Assembly (NCBI GenBank): GCA_937906945.1
Contig: CALCUE010000047.1
Coordinates: 1 to 55,153 of the forward strand
Length of the DNA stretch: 55,153 nucleotides
Source of the DNA: an uncultured Clostridia bacterium
GTDB lineage: Bacteria; Bacillota; Clostridia; Oscillospirales; Ruminococcaceae
Direction: 5' to 3'
Position numbers and translations under genes: made by a program
The notes under the pieces: model-generated
Seen by the model: only the letters and a program-made list of their open reading frames with translations
Databases searched by the model: none
What the model was told of the DNA's origin: nothing
Shown: positions 50,540-55,153 of the stretch, one piece after another
How positions within the stretch are numbered: position 1 is the stretch's first letter
Layout of the letters: every line of letters starts with the position of its first letter

Positions 50540-51613
50540 TCAGGTAAGAATTTTGGTGGCGGCGTCCGTTCCGTCGTCCGGATAGACATGGAAGGTATCG
50601 AAGTCGATCTCGATGGGTTCGCCGATCTCATAAATGTCGTAGGTTTCCGGCGGAGCGATGACACGAAGGCCTTTGCCGTTGGGAAGACGGACATAGCAGT
50701 CGTTGACGTCACCCATGAAGGTCTTGTTGTCCAAAATTCCATGGAGCTTGCCGCCCTCTTTGCAGAGGTGGATACTCTCCGGACGGATGGCGACAACGAC
50801 GTCGCCGGAAAGCTCGCCGTCATAATCCAGCGTCTGGTCAGTGCCGGTAATCGTGATCTTGCCGTTTTCGGAAACGCCCTTGATAAAGTCGATCTTGCCG
50901 ACGAAGGCGGCGACGAACTGGTTGGCCGGATGGCGATAGATATCCATTGGGTGACCGATCTGCTGAATAATACCGTCGTTGATGACGATGACCTTATCGG
51001 ACATGGTCATGGCCTCGACCTGGTCGTGGGTTACATAGACAACGCTGATGCCGAGTTTTCTCTGAATGGCTTTGATCTCAAAGCGCATGCTCTCACGAAG
51101 CTTGGCGTCAAGGTTGGAAAGCGGTTCGTCCAGAAGGAGCAGTCTCGGTTCGGCAACCAGGGCACGGCCAAGGGCCACACGCTGCTGCTGACCGCCGGAA
51201 AGCTGAGACGGGATCCGGTCGGCGTACTGGCTCAAATGCACAACTTCCATAATGGCGTCCACTTTTTGTTTGATGACGTCTTTCGGAAGTTTTTTGATCT
51301 TCAGCGGATAGGCGATGTTGTCAAAAACGGTCATGTGCGGCCAAACGGCATAGCTCTGGAACACCATACCGATATCTCTTTTTTCCGGCGGCACAAAGGT
51401 TTTTTCGGAGCTGACGACCTGTCCGTCCATTTTGATGGTACCGGAAGTGGGTTTTTCAAAACCGGCGAGCATACGGAGCATGGTGGTTTTACCGCATCCG
51501 GAAGGACCCAGAAGCGTTACGAACTCCTTGTCCTCAAAAACCTGGTTGAATTCTTTCAAAACTTCGACGTCGCCGAAGCATTTTCTTACTTTTTCAATTT
51601 CAATAACTGCCAT
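50540..51613 (-). CDS. ABC transporter ATP-binding protein, FbpC/PotA type
   Basis: A 357-residue ATPase with C-terminal TOBE domain: Walker A GPSGCGKTT, Q-loop MVFQSYAVWPHM, signature LSGGQQQR, Walker B RLLLLDEPLSNLDAKLRE, switch VTHDQ, then TOBE strands (VVVAIRPESIHLCKEGG). The type serves ferric iron, spermidine or phosphonate importers. It is the last of three genes. Confidence 0.94.
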   Translation of the reverse strand: MAVIEIEKVRKCFGDVEVLKEFNQVFEDKEFVTLLGPSGCGKTTMLRMLAGFEKPTSGTIKMDGQVVSSEKTFVPPEKRDIGMVFQSYAVWPHMTVFDNIAYPLKIKKLPKDVIKQKVDAIMEVVHLSQYADRIPSQLSGGQQQRVALGRALVAEPRLLLLDEPLSNLDAKLRESMRFEIKAIQRKLGISVVYVTHDQVEAMTMSDKVIVINDGIIQQIGHPMDIYRHPANQFVAAFVGKIDFIKGVSENGKITITGTDQTLDYDGELSGDVVVAIRPESIHLCKEGGKLHGILDNKTFMGDVNDCYVRLPNGKGLRVIAPPETYDIYEIGEPIEIDFDTFHVYPDDGTDAATKILT

Positions 51614-51634
51614 CGAATTTAGATCTCCCTTCCA

Positions 51635-53323
51635 TTAAATTGAGAACTTGCCCTTCGTCACCTTGTTCAGTATCCAGTTCGCCACGACGACGAAGATAAG
51701 AATGGCGGCGGCCATAGCGGAAGCGGTCTGCTGGCTATGATAGGTCTGGTATTGATAAAGTTCAAAACCGATGGTCTTGGTATCGGTGGAATACAAAAGG
51801 GTGGACATGGTCAGCTCATAGAAGCAGGGCATGAAGATCAGGAACCAGCCGGCGACGACGGACGGCGCGATCAGCGGCAGCGTCACGTCCTTGAAGCTCC
51901 GAAGCCAGCTTGCGCCCGATACCAACGCCGCTTCTTCCAGCGAGGCGTGGATCTGCGTCATGGCGGAAACAATGGTTCTCATACCCATGAGCAGGTACTT
52001 GATCATGTAAGCGACGATCATGATCCAAAGAGTGTTATAAATATCAATGACGAATTTTCCGTGCATCGTCATAATAAGACCAAGGGCGATAACAACGCTC
52101 GGCGTACCGGAACCGAGGGTGATCAGAAAGTCCGGAATGTGGCGGCCTTTGGCTCTGGTTCTGGTGAGAAGATACGCCATCACGCAGGAGATGCCGACAC
52201 CGAGGGTGGCGGCTACGGAAGCGGAGATCAGCGAGTTCTTCGCGGAGTTCAAAATCTGTTTTCTGGTGAAAACGACCTGCCAATATTTGGTGGTGAAGTT
52301 TCCGGCCTCAAAAAGTCCTTTACCCATGTTCGTGGTGAACGAAGTGGCAAAGACGGTGGCGAACGGAATACCGACCACGATGATGGCGAAGATAATCACA
52401 AGCGCTGTCACCGGAATACGCCATTTGCCGAGGTCAACAATGTTCGGACGGACGGATTTACCGGAAACGGTGATATATTGTTTACGGCCAACGACGAAGG
52501 TCGATAGATACAGAACGATGTTGGCGACAAGCATCAGGAAAACAGCCAACGTCGTCGCGTCGGAAAGACCTTCGCTGGAACCGATATAGACGAAGTCAAT
52601 GATTCGCGTCGTAACCGTATCGACATTGCCCGGAGCGCCGATGATGGACGGAATTCCGTAGCAGGAAGCGGCCGACACGAAAACAAGGAGTCCCGCCGCC
52701 ACAATACTCGGGGCCATCATCGGCATGGTGATGGTCGCCAGCGTTTTAAGCGGCGACGCGCCGGAAATTTTGGAAGCCTCTTCGAGAGAGGGGTCCATGT
52801 TCTCCATGGCACGGGAAATGGTAATGAACGCGTAAGGGTAATAGAACGAGGTCAGAACCCAGATCAATCCGCCCACGGAATAGATGTTGAAAGGCATCTC
52901 CGAAAGGTGGAGAATGTTTTTCAAAAAGACGTTGAGGTTACCGACCGTCGGGTTCAGAAGACGAAGCCACGCCATAGCGCCGACGTACGGCGGCACCATA
53001 TAGGTCATGACAAAGAGCGTACGGAAGAATTTTTTACCGTACAGGTTGGTACGTCCCACCAGCCAGGCCAGCGGAAACGCGATAATAACGCCAAGAACCA
53101 TGGAGGCCGTTGCGGTCACAATGGTGTTGCGCAGAGCCGTCCAGTTCAGTTTATAAGTATAGACCCGTTCAAAAGCCTCCAGCGAGAAGGTGCCCGCCGG
53201 GAAAAAAGCTTTATAAACCAGATAGAGCAGCGGAAAAACTTCAAAGATCAAAAGGAAAAGCAAAATTGCCCCGATGATCAGCCATTTTACGTCGAAGTAA
53301 AACTTTTTCTTTGTCGCCGCCAT
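51635..53323 (-). CDS. ABC transporter permease, FbpB type (two fused domains)
   Basis: A 562-residue permease with 12 or so helices in two homologous halves, each with an EAA loop (LEEASKISGASPLKTLATITMPM and LEEAALVSGASWLRSFKDVTLPL). This fused form is typical of ferric iron (Fbp/Afu) importers. I start at ATG 53323 (MAATKKKF) behind AAGGGGCGG; an upstream ATG at 53365 lacks a ribosome site. Confidence 0.92.
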   Translation of the reverse strand: MAATKKKFYFDVKWLIIGAILLFLLIFEVFPLLYLVYKAFFPAGTFSLEAFERVYTYKLNWTALRNTIVTATASMVLGVIIAFPLAWLVGRTNLYGKKFFRTLFVMTYMVPPYVGAMAWLRLLNPTVGNLNVFLKNILHLSEMPFNIYSVGGLIWVLTSFYYPYAFITISRAMENMDPSLEEASKISGASPLKTLATITMPMMAPSIVAAGLLVFVSAASCYGIPSIIGAPGNVDTVTTRIIDFVYIGSSEGLSDATTLAVFLMLVANIVLYLSTFVVGRKQYITVSGKSVRPNIVDLGKWRIPVTALVIIFAIIVVGIPFATVFATSFTTNMGKGLFEAGNFTTKYWQVVFTRKQILNSAKNSLISASVAATLGVGISCVMAYLLTRTRAKGRHIPDFLITLGSGTPSVVIALGLIMTMHGKFVIDIYNTLWIMIVAYMIKYLLMGMRTIVSAMTQIHASLEEAALVSGASWLRSFKDVTLPLIAPSVVAGWFLIFMPCFYELTMSTLLYSTDTKTIGFELYQYQTYHSQQTASAMAAAILIFVVVANWILNKVTKGKFSI

Positions 53324-53403
53324 GAAACACCGCCCCTTTTTTGGAAATTGAGTTTCCGGCGTCACAAAAACGGAAAAACTTCAGCTATGCCGGAAATGAG
53401 AGG

Positions 53404-53433
53404 AAAGGGCGCCATAGAAATACGGCGCCCTTT
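53404..53433 (-). promoter_or_regulatory. Hairpin between binding-protein and permease genes
   Basis: AAAGGGCGCC and GGCGCCCTTT pair perfectly (10 bp) around a 10-nt loop. In binding-protein operons such a stem protects the upstream mRNA or partly terminates, giving an excess of binding protein. Confidence 0.72.
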
Positions 53434-53479
53434 CACCGAAATCGTTATGTAATTCTGAATAGGCTGATCAAGAACTCAA

Positions 53480-54538
53480 TCAGGACTCAGGAATTTTAAC
53501 GGATTCTTCAAATTTGGTACGAACTTCAGAACGGTTGGTGTAGCAGTCTACCCAATCAACGCTCATAGCGTTCTTGGTGATCTCTTTGGTGGGGATAGCA
53601 TCATACGGAGGCTCCGGATAATCTTTGCGGACGGAGTGCATCCAGCCGGCAACGATGGCGGACTGACCGTCAAGAGAGAGGAACCAGTCGGTGATGACTT
53701 CGCAGGCAGCGGAGTTGGCGTTGGCGCTCATTTCATCGGTGATGGTCATGATCGGGGAGGGGCATACGATAGTGCCGTCAGTCGGATAGATGCAGGCGAT
53801 GGCGGAGTTCTCTTCTTCTCTCTTCTTGAGGACGGACTCTTCAAGGATCATAACTTCTTTGCATTCGCCGGTCTCGAGTTTGGTGAGGGCGACGGAGCCG
53901 GACTCGACCATAACTTCCTGAGCGGCAAGAGCGTCAAAATACTCATAACCATACTGAGCGCGGAGAGCAACGGCGGAAGCCAGAGCGGTACCGGAGGTCA
54001 GCGGGTTGGACATGGAGATAGCGCCTTTGAGGTTCTCGTTATAGGCGAAATCTTTCATGGAAGTGGCGACGTCCGCTTCAGCGAACATATCGGGGTTGTA
54101 AGCAAGGACCATGTTGGAAATACGGACCGGATACCAATAACCTTCGGCGTCATAATCGAAAGCGAGGTTATCTTTTTCTTTGGAGATGTACGGATGGAGA
54201 ACGCCCAACTCTTTGAGTTCAAGAGCGTAAGCCGGTTCAGCGACCATCAGCATATCGCAGCCAAGTTTGCCGGATTCGAGCTCGGCGGTAACTTTGGACT
54301 GGATGGTGCCGGTACCACTCTGGAAGAACTCGATCTCCGCGTTCGGGAACACGGTTTTAAGAGTTACGTCAAGAGCTTCAATGATGTCCTGATACATGGA
54401 AGTGTAAATGACAACTTTGCCGGTTACTTCATCATGGACCTCCATGTTGTCGGTGTTGACGCCAGTCTGGGTCGGGCCGCAAGCACAAAGGGAAAGAAGC
54501 ATGATGGCTGCCAAAACGATGGCAAGAATTTTTTTCAT
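53480..54538 (-). CDS. ABC transporter substrate-binding lipoprotein, ferric iron type
   Basis: A 352-residue family-1 binding lipoprotein (LSLCACG, C20). KVVIYTSMYQDIIEALDVTLKTVFPNAEIEFFQSGTG is typical of the FutA/AfuA/FbpA branch, as are GYWYPVRISNMVLAYNP and CPSPIMT. Phosphonate-binding relatives (PhnS) share this layout. It leads the operon; AGGAGG precedes the ATG. No Fur-box-like palindrome was seen near the promoter. Confidence 0.9.
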   Translation of the reverse strand: MKKILAIVLAAIMLLSLCACGPTQTGVNTDNMEVHDEVTGKVVIYTSMYQDIIEALDVTLKTVFPNAEIEFFQSGTGTIQSKVTAELESGKLGCDMLMVAEPAYALELKELGVLHPYISKEKDNLAFDYDAEGYWYPVRISNMVLAYNPDMFAEADVATSMKDFAYNENLKGAISMSNPLTSGTALASAVALRAQYGYEYFDALAAQEVMVESGSVALTKLETGECKEVMILEESVLKKREEENSAIACIYPTDGTIVCPSPIMTITDEMSANANSAACEVITDWFLSLDGQSAIVAGWMHSVRKDYPEPPYDAIPTKEITKNAMSVDWVDCYTNRSEVRTKFEESVKIPES

Positions 54539-54600
54539 GATATTTCCTCCTCGAAAAAATCTTTCTTCATAGGTTTTATAGGCCTTTGCCTACGTTTTCC

Positions 54601-54628
54601 ATTATAATCTTTTTTCCGGAAAATGCAA
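54601..54628 (-). promoter_or_regulatory. Sigma-A promoter of the iron-type ABC operon
   Basis: Minus strand TTGCAT (54623-54628), 16-nt spacer, TATAAT (54601-54606), about 60 nt before the ATG. The stretch 54629-54934 upstream is T-rich and shows no gene. Confidence 0.7.
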
Positions 54629-54934
54629 TTTTCGGATTTGTCCCCACTTTGTTTTTCCGGTAAACATTTATTGTATATTTTCAACAATTTTTCTCTTATT
54701 TAGTTGGAAATATCGTAGGATTTACGCCGTGTTTCTTTTTTTACAAAAAATATTTTGTTTAAAATGCCTATCCCTTTTCACTGTTTCTCGTACATTATGC
54801 CGAATTTTCCGGAATTTGAAAGTTTTTTCCCATTCTTTTCCCATTTTTCTCACTTTTGCACAAAGATTTTTCCCGCCTTTTGGTCAAAAAAACCATTCTC
54901 CTTTCTGTCGTTCCCCATCTCTCTTTTCCCCATG

Positions 54935-54989
54935 AAAAAAAGAGCTTATCCCTTGCGGGATAAGCTCTTTCGATACGAAGAAATTATTC
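54935..54989. repeat. Direct repeat copy 1: tuf terminator and last codons
   Basis: Identical over 55 nt to 55099-55153, with a period of 164 nt. It contains the terminator stem AAAGAGCTTATCCC-TTGC-GGGATAAGCTCTTT (54939-54970), with its U-run on the minus strand, and then the reverse complement of GAA-TAA. Confidence 0.95.
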
Positions 54990-55080
54990 GTTGATCTCGA
55001 TAACAACACCCAAAGCCGACGGTACGGCCGCCTTCACGAATAGCGAAGCGGAGACCGCTTCGATGGCATAGGCTCGATCC
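54984..55080 (-). pseudogene. tuf: Frame-damaged 3' end of an EF-Tu gene
   Basis: On the minus strand this reads as the end of elongation factor Tu, but in broken frames: ...AIEA, then +1 frame GLRFAIREGGRTVG, then the first frame again GVVIEINE and TAA. Compared with the expected sequence, one base is missing in the GAAGC-GGT region (perhaps another near CCTAT-GCC) and one is extra in GGC-TTT-GGG. Homology fades upstream of 55080. It is either a decayed duplicate or a badly assembled contig end. Confidence 0.75.
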
Positions 55081-55098
55081 CGGCACTCCGACTTTTAT

Positions 55099-55153
55099 AA
55101 AAAAAGAGCTTATCCCTTGCGGGATAAGCTCTTTCGATACGAAGAAATTATTC
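55099..55153. repeat. Direct repeat copy 2 at the window edge
   Basis: Second identical copy of the tuf terminator with the last Glu codon and stop, cut by the window end. An intact minus-strand tuf gene may begin just outside. Confidence 0.92.

Overview
The window looks like a chromosomal piece of a Clostridia-type member of the Bacillota, probably an uncultured gut-type lineage. The evidence is a BlaI/BlaR1 pair, a CIRCE-controlled hrcA-grpE-dnaK-dnaJ-prmA cluster, a T-box leader in front of alaS, a SpoVG homologue, many canonical sigma-A promoters with 17-nt spacers, strong AGGAGG ribosome sites and compact hairpin-U terminators. Coding DNA is moderately GC-rich and leaves long meaningless open frames antisense to real genes. 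The right edge carries a damaged tuf 3' end and a repeated terminator, which suggests a contig end or a recombined tuf locus.

Left part (1-5300, mostly minus strand): a BlaR1-like membrane metallopeptidase with an unusually long extracytoplasmic domain (cut by the window edge), its BlaI-type repressor with a palindromic operator over the promoter, an AT-rich gene-poor island with an apparent ATPase gene remnant, and a nitroreductase.

5291-13639 (minus): the most unusual segment. One strong promoter, a leader of about 220 nt, a 1582-residue secreted InlB-repeat protein, a 62-residue peptide 11 nt behind it, a perfect 14-bp hairpin, an HPr-kinase-like protein overlapping a PqqD-type recognition protein, another perfect hairpin, and a secreted VWA protein with an L,D-transpeptidase-like motif, then a terminator. 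This resembles a peptide-modification (RiPP-like, possibly phosphorylating) cassette coupled to surface proteins. It lacks the cyclase, radical SAM enzyme, protease or exporter of known classes.

13737-18304 (minus): a CpsB/Wzz/CpsD-type polysaccharide control triad without glycosyltransferases, an EamA-type transporter and an SLC13/ArsB-type permease. 18385-24357 (plus): a polar amino acid ABC transporter followed by an AbgB-like M20 amidohydrolase that seems to start at ACG, then a glycoside hydrolase family 3 lipoprotein. 24379-25552: a PadR repressor with tandem operators, a DUF2812 membrane protein and a small helical protein.

25555-34436 (mostly plus): T-box, alaS, a HIT protein, a minus-strand zinc-ribbon protein with about 52 Glu-Glu-X triplets, an orphan MinD-like ATPase, a methylglyoxal-synthase-fold protein whose catalytic residues are substituted, hisS, pncC, a HAD phosphatase and a small lipoprotein. 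34521-40316: heat-shock operon. 40343-50405: gltX, glnS, an esterase, spoVG (minus), murC with a helical partner, an E2-like acyltransferase, an MFS transporter, a glycerophosphodiesterase and a Cys-tRNA(Pro) deacylase. 50494-54628 (minus): a ferric-iron-type ABC transporter with a hairpin behind the binding-protein gene. 54935-55153: duplicated tuf terminator and a frame-damaged tuf tail.

No tRNA, rRNA, CRISPR array, intact transposase or prophage gene was seen.
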